Both the position numbers and the translations under genes were made by a program. From positions 186,001 to 250,000 of the forward strand of contig NZ_JAWLHG010000004.1 of the NCBI RefSeq assembly GCF_041690465.1: a DNA stretch of 64,000 bases, written 5' to 3'. Positions 9,152-17,130 of the stretch are shown here, in pieces (the stretch's first letter is position 1; each line of letters starts with the position of its first letter). This DNA comes from Falsiroseomonas sp041690465 (GTDB lineage Bacteria > Pseudomonadota > Alphaproteobacteria > Acetobacterales > Acetobacteraceae). The notes under the pieces are model-generated. The model saw only the letters and a program-made list of their open reading frames with translations, ran no database searches and had not been told where the DNA came from.

Positions 9152-9601
9152 ATGCGCCCGCTGCCCCGACGAACCATGCTCGCAATGCCCGTCGCGCTCG
9201 CCGCGACACGCGCCGGTGCACAATCCGCACCCGAGGAAAGCTTCGAGGCAGCGGAGCGCGCGATCCTCGCCGGCCGCACCCCGATCGCCGGCGGCATCGA
9301 GATCGACATGCCGCCGCTGTCGGAGAATGGCAACTCGGTGGACCTCTCCATCAGGGTGGAGAGCCCGATGACGACGGAGGACCACATCGCCGACATCCAC
9401 ATCCTGTCCGAACGGAACCCGTTCCCGCGCGTCGCGCGCTTCACCCTCTCGCCGCGCGCCGGACGGGCGGAGGTGGCGACCCGCATCCGGCTGGCCACCA
9501 CGCAGACCATCCTGGTGCTGGCCGAGACAAGCAAGGGCCAGGTGTACCGCGCCGGGCGCGAGGTGATCGTCATCCTCGGCGCCTGCGTCGAGGGAGGCTG
9601 A
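9152..9601 (+). CDS. soxY: Sulfur carrier SoxY with atypical C-terminal tail
   Basis: A 149-aa periplasmic carrier subunit. SoxY holds the sulfur substrate on a cysteine at the end of a flexible C-terminal arm. Here the leader (MLAMPVALAATRAGAQS) is followed by an Ig-like SoxY domain (FEAAERAILAGRTPIAGGIE, HILSERNPFPRVARFTLSP, GRAEVATRIRLATTQTIL). The C-terminus reads ILGACVEGG, whereas the known family arm is GGCGG. The cysteine is thus present but flanked by Ala before and Val-Glu after, with four residues following it. The soxZ ribosome-binding site GAGGGAGG overlaps these last codons. It sits between soxX and soxZ, so a carrier role is still expected. Confidence 0.9.
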   Translation: MRPLPRRTMLAMPVALAATRAGAQSAPEESFEAAERAILAGRTPIAGGIEIDMPPLSENGNSVDLSIRVESPMTTEDHIADIHILSERNPFPRVARFTLSPRAGRAEVATRIRLATTQTILVLAETSKGQVYRAGREVIVILGACVEGG

Positions 9602-9605
9602 CGCG

Positions 9606-9929
9606 ATGGCCGAGATCCTCGCCCGCATCACCCTGCCGGAGAGCGCGAAGCGCGGCGAGATCGTGCCGGTCCGCGTCATCGTGCGCCATCCGATGGAGCG
9701 CGCGGTGGACGCGCCGGGCCTGCGGCCGGTGCCGCGGAAGATCCTGCACACGCTGCGCGTCACCTATGCCGGCGCGGAGGTGTTCCGCATGGCAATGTCG
9801 CCCGGCATCGCCGCCAACCCCTATGTCGAGTTCACCACCATCGCCGTCGAAACCGGCGACCTGGTGTTCGAATGGGAAGAGGATGGCGGCGCCGTGTACC
9901 GGCGTGAGGCGCGCCTGGTGGTGACGTGA
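9606..9929 (+). CDS. soxZ: Thiosulfate oxidation carrier complex protein SoxZ
   Basis: A 107-aa partner that forms the SoxYZ heterodimer. Length and sequence are typical: ARITLPESAKRGEIVPVRV, HPMERAVDAPG, PRKILHTLRVTYAGAEVF, SPGIAANPYVEFTTIAV and LVFEWEEDGGAVYRREARL. No signal peptide, as is usual for SoxZ, which is co-exported with SoxY. The start lies 4 nt after soxY, and its TGA overlaps the GTG start of soxA (GTGA), so the four sox genes form one translationally coupled unit. Confidence 0.94.
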   Translation: MAEILARITLPESAKRGEIVPVRVIVRHPMERAVDAPGLRPVPRKILHTLRVTYAGAEVFRMAMSPGIAANPYVEFTTIAVETGDLVFEWEEDGGAVYRREARLVVT

Positions 9930-10672
9930 GCCTGCGCGCGGCGGCGCCGGCCCTGCTCGGCTGCGTCGTCGCGGCACTTGCCGGCGCGGGGGAAATCCGG
10001 CCGTCGCACGACTATCTCTCGCCGGAGTTGCGCGCGCAGCAGGCGGATCCCTCGCGCCATCCCGGCTGGCTGTGGGTGGATGAGGGCGAGGCGCTGTGGC
10101 GGCGGGGCGAGCGGAGCTGCCAGTCCTGCCATGGCGACATCGCCTCCATGGCCGGCGTCGCGACGCGGTATCCGGCGGTGGCAGCGGATGGCGCGCTGCT
10201 GAATCTCGAAGGCCGCATCGAGCGCTGCCGCACACAGCAACAGTCGCTTCCCGCCTTCGGCTACGAGAGCGACGCGTTGCTCTCACTGACTGCCGCCATC
10301 GCGCTGCGTTCGCGCGGCATGCCGATGTCTGTCGCGGTGGAAGGGCCGGCGGCGCCGTTCCTGGAGGAAGGCCGGCGCCTTTACGAGACGCGGCAGGGCC
10401 AGCTCAACATCGCCTGCACGCAGTGCCACGATGACAATGCCGGGCGGCGGCTGCGCGGCGACGTGATCTCCAACGGGCTCGGCACCGGCTATCCGGCGTA
10501 CCGGCTGGAGTGGAACGCGGTGGGCTCGCTGCATCGGCGCCTGCGCGCGTGCCAGCTTGGCGTCCGGGCGACGCAGTTCGAGCTTGGCGCCCCGGAATAC
10601 CTGGCGCTGGAACTGTTCCTGGCGGACCGTGCGCGCGGCCTGCCGGTGGAAGCGCCCGGCCTGCGTCGCTGA
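9926..10672 (+). CDS. soxA: Dihaem c-type cytochrome SoxA
   Basis: A 248-aa periplasmic cytochrome that forms SoxAX and attaches thiosulfate to the SoxY arm. It has a signal peptide followed by haem motifs CQSCH and CTQCH. Later RLRACQLGVRATQFELGAPEY contains the cysteine expected as axial ligand and active-site residue. The GTG start at 9926 overlaps the soxZ stop. Having two haem sites makes it the dihaem SoxA type. It ends 3 nt before the stop of the convergent fccB gene. No soxB or soxCD follows here. Confidence 0.92.
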   Translation: MSLRAAAPALLGCVVAALAGAGEIRPSHDYLSPELRAQQADPSRHPGWLWVDEGEALWRRGERSCQSCHGDIASMAGVATRYPAVAADGALLNLEGRIERCRTQQQSLPAFGYESDALLSLTAAIALRSRGMPMSVAVEGPAAPFLEEGRRLYETRQGQLNIACTQCHDDNAGRRLRGDVISNGLGTGYPAYRLEWNAVGSLHRRLRACQLGVRATQFELGAPEYLALELFLADRARGLPVEAPGLRR

Positions 10673-10675
10673 GCG

Positions 10676-11953
10676 CTACGAGAACATGTCCCGCGTGATG
10701 CTCTCGTACCAGGCGTCCGCATAGCGCGCTTCCAGCCGCCGCTGCTCCGGCAGGTCGCCGCGCGGCGAGGTGCCGCCGGCGTCGCGATCCTCCTCCACCG
10801 CGGTTCCGTCGGCGTTCGGGCGGAAGATGCCGACGATGGAGATGCCGTACTCGGCGCCGACATGCGAGTAGCAGGTGTTGAAATACACCGCCTCCGGCGG
10901 TGGTGCGCCACGCAACGCGGCAAGCGCGCTCGCCACCGCCTGCTTCGCGGTGCTGTTGGCGATGAAGCCCGATTTCGGCATCGGGCCGGGCTGGTTCGCA
11001 TCGCCGATCACATGGATGCCGGGCGCCGTCCGTGCCTCGAAGGTGCGGTAGTCCACAGGCACCCAGCCGGTGCGGTCGGTGAGGCCCGCCTCGATCGCGA
11101 TGGCGGCGGCGGATTGCGGCGGGATCACGTTGGCGACGTCCGCGCGGTGCCGGGTGCCGAGTTCCGTCTCCAGCATCCGGGTGCGAGCGTCCACCCGCAC
11201 CACCCGCCCATCCACGTTGCCGGGCACCCATTCGATCATGCCGCCATAGAGCGCGCGCCAGGCGTCCTGGAACAGCGCCTGCTTGCTGAACCGCTCTTTC
11301 GCGTCCAGCGCCAGGATCTTGGCGCGCGGCTTATGGCGCTTGAGGTACTGCGCGATCATGCTGATGCGCTCGTAGGGCCCGGGCGGGCAGCGGAACGGGT
11401 TGGGCGGGATCGCCAGCGCCACCACGCCGCCATCCGGCATCGCCGCGATCTGGCGGCGCAGCAGCGTGATCTGCGCACCGTCGCCGGCGATCCAGGCATG
11501 CGGCATCGCCTCGGCCGCCGCTTCGTCGTAGCCGGCGATGGCGTTCCAGCGCAGCGCCACGCCGGGCGAGAGGATCAGCCGGTCATAGCCGAGCGTCGTG
11601 CCGCCGCCGAGGCGCACGCTGCGCGCCACCGGGTCGATGCCCACCGCGCGATCCTGCACAATCCGCACGCCACGCGCGGCCAGGCCCTCATAGCCATGGG
11701 TGATCGCGGCCATGTCGCGCAGCCCGCCGAGCACCAGGTTGCCGTAGGGGCAGGTGATGAAGCGCGGCTGCGGCTCGATCAGCGTGACGGCGACATCCGG
11801 CGCGCTCAGCCGCGCGAAGCGCGCCGCGGAGGCGCCACCGAAGCCGCCGCCAACCACCACCAGCCTCGCCTGCCCCTGGGCGCGGGACACCGCCGGCGCC
11901 CCGAGCAGCGCGGCGGCCGCGACGAGCGCGCTGCGGCGCGAATGCGCGACCAT
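10676..11953 (-). CDS. fccB: Flavocytochrome c sulfide dehydrogenase, flavin subunit (FccB/SoxF-like)
   Basis: A 425-aa FAD enzyme of the sulfide:quinone-reductase-like family that oxidises sulfide in the periplasm and passes electrons to the cytochrome subunit. The N-terminus carries a twin-arginine-type leader (HSRRSALVAAAALL), then the FAD Rossmann motif VVVGGGFGGASAARF and the CPYGNLVLGG stretch with its cysteine. GIHVIGDANQPGPMPKSGF is the second FAD motif. The FCSD-type C-terminal region includes FNTCYSHVGAEYGISIVGIF, where the second redox cysteine is expected. It is preceded by the cytochrome gene with a 3-nt gap. Confidence 0.9.
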   Translation of the reverse strand: MVAHSRRSALVAAAALLGAPAVSRAQGQARLVVVGGGFGGASAARFARLSAPDVAVTLIEPQPRFITCPYGNLVLGGLRDMAAITHGYEGLAARGVRIVQDRAVGIDPVARSVRLGGGTTLGYDRLILSPGVALRWNAIAGYDEAAAEAMPHAWIAGDGAQITLLRRQIAAMPDGGVVALAIPPNPFRCPPGPYERISMIAQYLKRHKPRAKILALDAKERFSKQALFQDAWRALYGGMIEWVPGNVDGRVVRVDARTRMLETELGTRHRADVANVIPPQSAAAIAIEAGLTDRTGWVPVDYRTFEARTAPGIHVIGDANQPGPMPKSGFIANSTAKQAVASALAALRGAPPPEAVYFNTCYSHVGAEYGISIVGIFRPNADGTAVEEDRDAGGTSPRGDLPEQRRLEARYADAWYESITRDMFS

Positions 11954-11956
11954 GGC

Positions 11957-12250
11957 TCAGCGCTGACCGGCGAAATGCGCGGCCATGGCGGCGAGTTCCG
12001 CCTCGCTGTAGCCGCGCGCGATGCGGTCCATGATGGTGGCCGGCCGCTCACCCGCCCGGAAGGCGTGCAGCAGCGCGCGCAACTCGCCGGCATCGCGCCC
12101 GGCGAGTGCGGGCACCGCACCTGCCCCGGCGCCCTCGGGCCCGTGGCAGCCGAGGCAGCCCTGTGCGGCGAGCGGCGCCGGACCGGCCGCGAGAACCTGC
12201 GGCGAGGCAAGCCCGAGCAGAACGGCGGCGAGCGGCAGGCGCAGCTTCAT
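11957..12250 (-). CDS. fccA: Class I cytochrome c, sulfide dehydrogenase cytochrome subunit
   Basis: A 97-aa exported monohaem cytochrome: signal peptide (LPLAAVLLGLASPQVLA), haem motif CLGCH, and a Met ligand candidate in TIMDRIARGYSEAELAAMA. It is first of a two-gene unit with the flavin subunit, which fits FccA/SoxE, the electron acceptor of FccB. Small cytochromes of this kind also serve other oxidoreductases, so the gene name rests partly on context. Confidence 0.82.
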   Translation of the reverse strand: MKLRLPLAAVLLGLASPQVLAAGPAPLAAQGCLGCHGPEGAGAGAVPALAGRDAGELRALLHAFRAGERPATIMDRIARGYSEAELAAMAAHFAGQR

Positions 12251-12322
12251 GGCGCATCCTCGTCAGCGTCGCGGAGGAGTCTACGTCAACACGCCGGGCA
12301 TGTGCCAGCGCCACGCTCCGCC

Positions 12323-13231
12323 TCAGGCAAGGCAGCGCAGCGCTGCGACCTCGCGCTTCGCCAGCCGGATGAAGGTGCCCTCGTCGAAGCGGAAGCTGCC
12401 GATGAAGTGGAACATCTTCACGCCCTCGCGCGGGCCGCCGGTGTGGAAGCTGGTATAGGCCGGGAAGGGCAGCGTCACCGCGCCGGCCGTGTTGGCGACC
12501 GCGAAGTTGGAGGCGCATTGCTCGGTGCCCCAGACACGCCAGCGCTCGCGGCCCATCATCGCCTCCATGTCGCGGTGGAAGCCCTCGATGGCGCGGCGCG
12601 AGAAGCCACGCGGCGCGAAGCCGGCAAGCCCGGCGGAGCCGCGCACGTAGCGCAGCCCCTCCCACCCCGGCAGGCGGTCCAGCAGGCGCTCGGTCTGCGC
12701 GCCGACATGGTCGTCCTCGACGCTCCGGGCGAACGCCGCGGCCTCGCCGGCGCTGCAGATCTTCACGTAGTCGGCCATGGTGAAGGCGGTGCCGGTCTCC
12801 ACGCAGCGGACCAGTTCGCCGATGTCCTCGCCGGTCGGCATCACGTCGCAGTCGATCTGCACCACGTATTCGCCGCGGTCGGTGCGGTCGAGGATGTGGA
12901 GCAGCCGTTCCCAGCAGCCGCCGCGCTGGCAGTCGCCGACATCGATCTCCTCGATGACCTGCAGCTCGATGCCTGGGAAGTGGCGGGTCAGCGATCCGGC
13001 CTGCTCGGGCGGTGCGTTGCGCGCGACGATGGCGACGATGTGCCCGGCGCTGCCGAGACGGCGGTAGAAGGCCTTCATCGCCACCAGGTACATCAGCGTG
13101 TCGCGCGCGCCGACCATGCTGACGATGGTGCAGCTTCCGGGCCGCACCGGCATCGGCGCCGTCCCGTGGATGCCCCGGATGGCGCTGTTGAACCGCCAGT
13201 AGCCCCATTTCTGCCTGGCATTCCAGAACAT
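12323..13231 (-). CDS. Putative GT-A-fold glycosyltransferase
   Basis: A 302-aa cytoplasmic protein. IVSMVGARDTLMYLVAMKAF resembles the opening beta-alpha unit of GT-A enzymes. EYVVQIDCDVMPTGEDIGEL carries a DxD metal/nucleotide-sugar site (residues DCD). Further down, FRFDEGTFIRLAKREVAAL closes the protein. ATG at 13231 follows GGGGA at proper spacing. Specific family and acceptor are not recognised. It stands alone between fccA and the divergent MmgE/PrpD gene. A non-glycosyl nucleotidyl-diphospho-sugar-binding protein is the alternative. Confidence 0.6.
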   Translation of the reverse strand: MFWNARQKWGYWRFNSAIRGIHGTAPMPVRPGSCTIVSMVGARDTLMYLVAMKAFYRRLGSAGHIVAIVARNAPPEQAGSLTRHFPGIELQVIEEIDVGDCQRGGCWERLLHILDRTDRGEYVVQIDCDVMPTGEDIGELVRCVETGTAFTMADYVKICSAGEAAAFARSVEDDHVGAQTERLLDRLPGWEGLRYVRGSAGLAGFAPRGFSRRAIEGFHRDMEAMMGRERWRVWGTEQCASNFAVANTAGAVTLPFPAYTSFHTGGPREGVKMFHFIGSFRFDEGTFIRLAKREVAALRCLA

Positions 13232-13364
13232 CAGATCCCCTTGGGCGCCGATCCGCCGGCCGCTGTTCCTGCCCGAGGCGGCCTGCCGCAAGCTTGCCGC
13301 CGCCCGCCTCCGCTGGCCAGTGCGCCGCGCTTGGCGCGCGCCCGTCGATGGATCATGACGGCGC

Positions 13365-14675
13365 ATGACCGCGCAACCTGCCATCCTCGACGATGTGATC
13401 GCCTGGGCCTGGGACGGCCCGCCCGAGGGCAGCGCGGCGGCCGCGCAGGCGCGGCTGCTGCTGCTCGACAGCCTTGGCTGCGCCTTGGCCGGGCTGGCGC
13501 AGTCCCGCCCCGCCGGATTCGGCGGCGCGCTGGCCGGCTGGATGCCGGGGACGGTGCGGCTGCCTGGCGTCCCGGCCTCCCTCGCGCCCGGCGCCGCGGC
13601 GTCGCTGCTCGCCACCGCCATGTGCTGGGACGAGGCGAATGACGGGCTGGCCCGTGCGCATGGGCGGCCCGGGCTGCCCGTGGCGCCGCTGGCGCTGGTC
13701 TCGCTCGCCACCCGCTCGGCGCGCCTCGGGGAGGCGGTGGCGGCCTATGCGCTCGGCTATGAGGTGGCGGCGCGGGCGGGCGAGCTCTGGCGCATCAAGC
13801 CCGGGATGCATGTGGATGGCAGCTGGCATTGCCTCGGCGCGGCGGCGGCGGCGGCGAGGCTTGCGGGGATGGATCGGCCGGCGGCGGCGCGGGCGGTGCG
13901 GCTGGTGGCCTGCCAGGTGCCGTTCAGCCTCTACGCGCCGATCGCGGCGGGGATGGATGGGCGGAACCTCTACCCCGCCCAGGCGGTGCTGCTCGGCGTC
14001 GCCGCCGCCGCCGCTGCCGCCGCCGGGATGGATGCTCCGGCGGAGGGGCTGGAGCTCGGCCGGCGGATTGCGCTCGGCGCGACGGCACCTGGCAGCCGAG
14101 CGCCCGCCGGCGAATGGCTGCTGGCGGAGGGCTATGTGAAGCCCTTCGCCGGCGTGCGCCACGCCCATTACGGCGCCGCCGCCGCGCTGGCGCTGCGACC
14201 CGCGGTCGCCGCCCGGCTCGAAGCGGTGCGCGGCATCCGGCTGGAGACCTATGGCGAGGCGATCACCTACGCCGGCAACCGCGCGCCGGCGACCGCCATC
14301 AAGGCGCAGTTCAGCCTGTCCTGGGGCGTCGCCGCCGCGCTCGTGCAAGGTGATCTCGGCCCCGCCGCCTATGCCGCCGCCGCGCTTGCCGATCCGCTGC
14401 TGCGCCGGCTGGAGGCGATGGTCGAGCTGCACGAGGACCCGGCGATGACCACCGCCGGCCGCCGCGCCGCGCGCATCACGCTCGACATGGGCGGTGAGAC
14501 GCTGACCCATGCGGTCGTGGGCGTCGCCGGCGATCCGGGCCGGCCGATGGCCGGCGAGGAAGTCCGCGCGAAGTTCCACCGCCTCGCCGGCCCGCTGCTC
14601 GGCGAGGCCGCCGCAAGCGTCGCCACGGCGATGCTCGAGGGCAACGCGCTGGCAACCCCGGCGCCGTTCGGCTGA
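13365..14675 (+). CDS. MmgE/PrpD family protein
   Basis: A 436-aa member of the 2-methylcitrate-dehydratase-like superfamily. Typical features are the N-terminal helical segment with DSLGCALAGL, the AYALGYEVAARAGEL helix, GSWHCLGAAAAAARLAGMDR, and ITYAGNRAPATAIKAQFSLSWGVAAALV in the second half. Family members dehydrate or isomerise hydroxy-acids, including citrate and aconitate relatives. There is no prpB or prpC next to it, so a methylcitrate-cycle role is not supported. It ends 2 nt before the convergent dihydroorotase-like gene. Confidence 0.82.
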   Translation: MTAQPAILDDVIAWAWDGPPEGSAAAAQARLLLLDSLGCALAGLAQSRPAGFGGALAGWMPGTVRLPGVPASLAPGAAASLLATAMCWDEANDGLARAHGRPGLPVAPLALVSLATRSARLGEAVAAYALGYEVAARAGELWRIKPGMHVDGSWHCLGAAAAAARLAGMDRPAAARAVRLVACQVPFSLYAPIAAGMDGRNLYPAQAVLLGVAAAAAAAAGMDAPAEGLELGRRIALGATAPGSRAPAGEWLLAEGYVKPFAGVRHAHYGAAAALALRPAVAARLEAVRGIRLETYGEAITYAGNRAPATAIKAQFSLSWGVAAALVQGDLGPAAYAAAALADPLLRRLEAMVELHEDPAMTTAGRRAARITLDMGGETLTHAVVGVAGDPGRPMAGEEVRAKFHRLAGPLLGEAAASVATAMLEGNALATPAPFG

Positions 14676-14677
14676 AG

Positions 14678-16015
14678 CTACGCCCGCGACACCACCTGCC
14701 CGCGCGGCCGGCCAGGCACCGCGCCATCGCGCATCACGCAGGCGCCGCGCAGGAAGGTCGCCACCGGCCAGCCCACCACGACGCGCCCGGCGAAGGGCGT
14801 ACGGCCGGCGCGGCTGAGCTGGTCTGCGTCGCGGATCTCCCCCCGCCGCGCCGGGTCCACCAGCACCAGGTCGGCATCCGCCCCCGGCTCCAGCCCGCCC
14901 TTGCGCGGCCAGAGGCCGAAGCGCCGCGCCGGCGCCGCGCTGCACAGCCGCACCAGCTCGCCCCAGCCGAGCCGCCCCTCCGCCACCGCGCCCAGCATCA
15001 GCGGCAGCATCGTCTGCACGCCGGGGAAGCCGCCGGGTGCGGCCCAGATGTCAGCGATGCCGGCCTGCTTTTCCGCGATGGCGTGCGGCGCGTGGTCGGT
15101 GGCCACCATGTCGAGCACGCCGCCCCGCGCCGCCTCCCACAAGGCAGCGCGATCGGCCTCGCCGCGCAGCGGCGGCAGGATCTTGGCGAAGGGGCCCTGG
15201 CGGCGGATCTCCGTCTCGTCGAGCAGCAGGTAATGCGGCGTGGTCTCGGCGGTGACGTCGAGGCCCCTCGCCCGCGCCGCCTGCACCAGCACGAGCGAGT
15301 CGCGGCAGCTGATCTGCCGCAGATGCACCGCCGCTCCGGTCACCGCCGCCGCGGCCAGCGCGCGCGCCGTGCCGGTCGCCTCGCTGAGCGGCGGGCGGGA
15401 GCGGTAGAAATCGAGCGGATCGCCGCCCGGCCTGCGGAGGCGCGCCTCGGCGGCGGCGATCACCGCGTCGTCGGCCGGGGTGACGCCCACCACGAGTCCG
15501 GCGGCGCGGGCGGCCAGCAGCACCTCGGCCAGCACCGCGCTGTCCTCCAGCAGCAGGGCGGGCGGCGCGTCGCCGAGGAACACCTCCAGCGAGACGGCGC
15601 CCGCCGCGGCCAGCGCCGCGACATGCTCGGGCGCGACCGCCAGCGCCTGCAGGCCGACATCCACATGCGCGCGTCCCGCGACGAGCGCGGCCTTGGCGCG
15701 GAGATCCTCCGCCGTCAGTGTCGGCGGCAGGTCGGTCGGCATGACCAGCGCGGTGGTCACGCCGCCGGCCGCCGCCGCCGCGCTGCCGCTAGCGAAATCC
15801 TCCTTGTGGGTCAGGCCGGGGTCGCGGAAGTGGACATGTGCATCCACCAGCCCGGGCAGCACCACCAGCCCCGTCGCATCCACCACCTCCGCCGCCGCCG
15901 GCCGCAGCCCGGGTGCGAGCCAGGCGACGACGCGCCCATTGGCGAGGCCGAGCCCCATCTCGCGCAGGCCCGCCTCGGTCGCGATGCGGCCGCCGAGCAC
16001 CACCGTGTCGAACAT
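14678..16015 (-). CDS. Dihydroorotase/allantoinase-family amidohydrolase with altered metal ligands
   Basis: A 445-aa cyclic-amidohydrolase homologue. The framework is clear: LPGLVDAHVHFRDPGLTHKE with H60 and H62, AETTPHYLLLDETE, and VATDHAPHAIAEKQAG with D307. Three positions that are metal ligands in dihydroorotase differ. The carboxylated Lys motif is SLEVFLG (E144), the VHAED motif reads GVTPADD (T179), and the HISTA-like motif reads HLRQISC (Q234). A GGAGG site precedes ATG 16015. It may be a non-catalytic PyrX-like protein or an enzyme with a reduced metal site. It is the only gene on its strand here, between MmgE/PrpD and the OCD gene. Confidence 0.82.
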   Translation of the reverse strand: MFDTVVLGGRIATEAGLREMGLGLANGRVVAWLAPGLRPAAAEVVDATGLVVLPGLVDAHVHFRDPGLTHKEDFASGSAAAAAGGVTTALVMPTDLPPTLTAEDLRAKAALVAGRAHVDVGLQALAVAPEHVAALAAAGAVSLEVFLGDAPPALLLEDSAVLAEVLLAARAAGLVVGVTPADDAVIAAAEARLRRPGGDPLDFYRSRPPLSEATGTARALAAAAVTGAAVHLRQISCRDSLVLVQAARARGLDVTAETTPHYLLLDETEIRRQGPFAKILPPLRGEADRAALWEAARGGVLDMVATDHAPHAIAEKQAGIADIWAAPGGFPGVQTMLPLMLGAVAEGRLGWGELVRLCSAAPARRFGLWPRKGGLEPGADADLVLVDPARRGEIRDADQLSRAGRTPFAGRVVVGWPVATFLRGACVMRDGAVPGRPRGQVVSRA

Positions 16016-16105
16016 GCGCCCTCCATATTCCCGCGGCCAGGCCCGCCTTGACGGCCCCGCGGTGCCCCAGGGTAATGGATCCATGGATGTGATCCGACCC
16101 CCGGC

Positions 16106-17062
16106 ATGAAGCTTCTGTCGGAAGCCGAGCTGCGCCGCGTGCTGAGCCCGGCGCTGGCCGTGGCGAGCAGCGAGCGCGCCTTCATCGCCCTCTCCCGCGG
16201 CGAGATCGCGGTGCCGGTGCGCTCCGAGATTCTGCGCCCGGATGGCGAGGGCGTGGTCTTCGCCATGCCGGGCTACCTGCCGGGCCGGGTCTTCGGCGTG
16301 AAGGTGATCGCGACGCGCGGCGCGGCGAGCGCCGCGATGGTGCTGCTGTTCGACGCGGAAAGCCTGGCGCCGCTCGGCCTGCTCTCGGCGGATTTCCTCA
16401 CGGACTGGCGCACCGCCGGCGGCATCGCGGCCGCGACCCGGCTGCTGGCGCGGCCGGAGGCCCGCCTGCACGTGGTGTTCGGCGCCGGGCGCCTCGCCGG
16501 TCCCTGCGCGCGGCTGGTCGCCACGGTGCGGCCCATCGCACGCACGCTGATCGTCGGGCGCGACCCCACGCGCGCCCGGGCGCTGGCGGCCGCGTTGCGG
16601 GCCGGGGGGCTGGACGCCGAAGCCGCCGCCGACCCCGGCGTGGTGGCGGAGGCCGACATCGTCACCACCGTCACCAGTGCGACGACACCGGTCTTCCCCG
16701 GCGCGGCGCTGCGGCCAGGGGCGCATGTGAACCTCGGCGGCGCCTTCCGGCCGGACACGCGCGAATCCGATGACGAGCTGGCGCGGCGCGGCCTGTTCTG
16801 GTGCGACAGCCGGGCCGCCTGCCTCGCCCGCGCCGGCGACCTGGTGATGCCGCTGGCGAGTGGCGTGCTCGACCCCGCGCGCATCCTCGGCGAGATCGGC
16901 GCGGCGCTGGCGGGCGACCTGCGCGGACGTGCGGATGCCGCCGAGATCACCGTCTTCAAGTCGCTCGGCAACGCCGCGCAGGATATCTGCCTGGCGGAAG
17001 ACGCGCTCGCCCTGCCCGGCCTCGCCGCGCCGGAGTTCGATCCGCGCGGCGAGGCGGGCTGA
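16106..17062 (+). CDS. Ornithine cyclodeaminase/mu-crystallin family protein
   Basis: A 318-aa NAD(P)-binding protein. Recognised parts are MLLSE-like N-terminus (MKLLSEAELRRVLSPALAV), GVKVIATRG with the conserved Lys, the LLSADFLTDWRTAGGIAAAT motif, the Rossmann stretch HVVFGAGRLAGPCARL, and VNLGGAFRPDTRESDDEL. Members include ornithine cyclodeaminase, alanine dehydrogenase and imine reductases, so the substrate is open. It is divergent from the dihydroorotase-like gene with an 90-nt gap. A strong hairpin follows it. Confidence 0.85.
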   Translation: MKLLSEAELRRVLSPALAVASSERAFIALSRGEIAVPVRSEILRPDGEGVVFAMPGYLPGRVFGVKVIATRGAASAAMVLLFDAESLAPLGLLSADFLTDWRTAGGIAAATRLLARPEARLHVVFGAGRLAGPCARLVATVRPIARTLIVGRDPTRARALAAALRAGGLDAEAAADPGVVAEADIVTTVTSATTPVFPGAALRPGAHVNLGGAFRPDTRESDDELARRGLFWCDSRAACLARAGDLVMPLASGVLDPARILGEIGAALAGDLRGRADAAEITVFKSLGNAAQDICLAEDALALPGLAAPEFDPRGEAG

Positions 17063-17080
17063 GGCGGCCCGATGACTGCA

Positions 17081-17112
17081 GGGCCGTCAGGCCCGGAGGC
17101 CTGAAGCGGCCC
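17081..17112. terminator. Hairpin between convergent genes
   Basis: Two stacked stems: GGGCCG plus TCAGGCC on the left, GGCCTGA, a 2-nt bulge, then CGGCCC on the right, with loop CGGA. It lies 18 nt after the OCD stop and 18 nt before the sulfotransferase stop. That position suits a bidirectional terminator; there is no U-tract. Confidence 0.6.
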
Positions 17113-17130
17113 GCCGACACGCAGGGCTGC

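Noticed and set aside
10862..13642. A 926-codon open frame on the plus strand opposite fccB, fccA and the glycosyltransferase gene
   Set aside because: It crosses three well-supported minus-strand genes and their gaps, and its translation is Arg/Ala/His-rich without domains.
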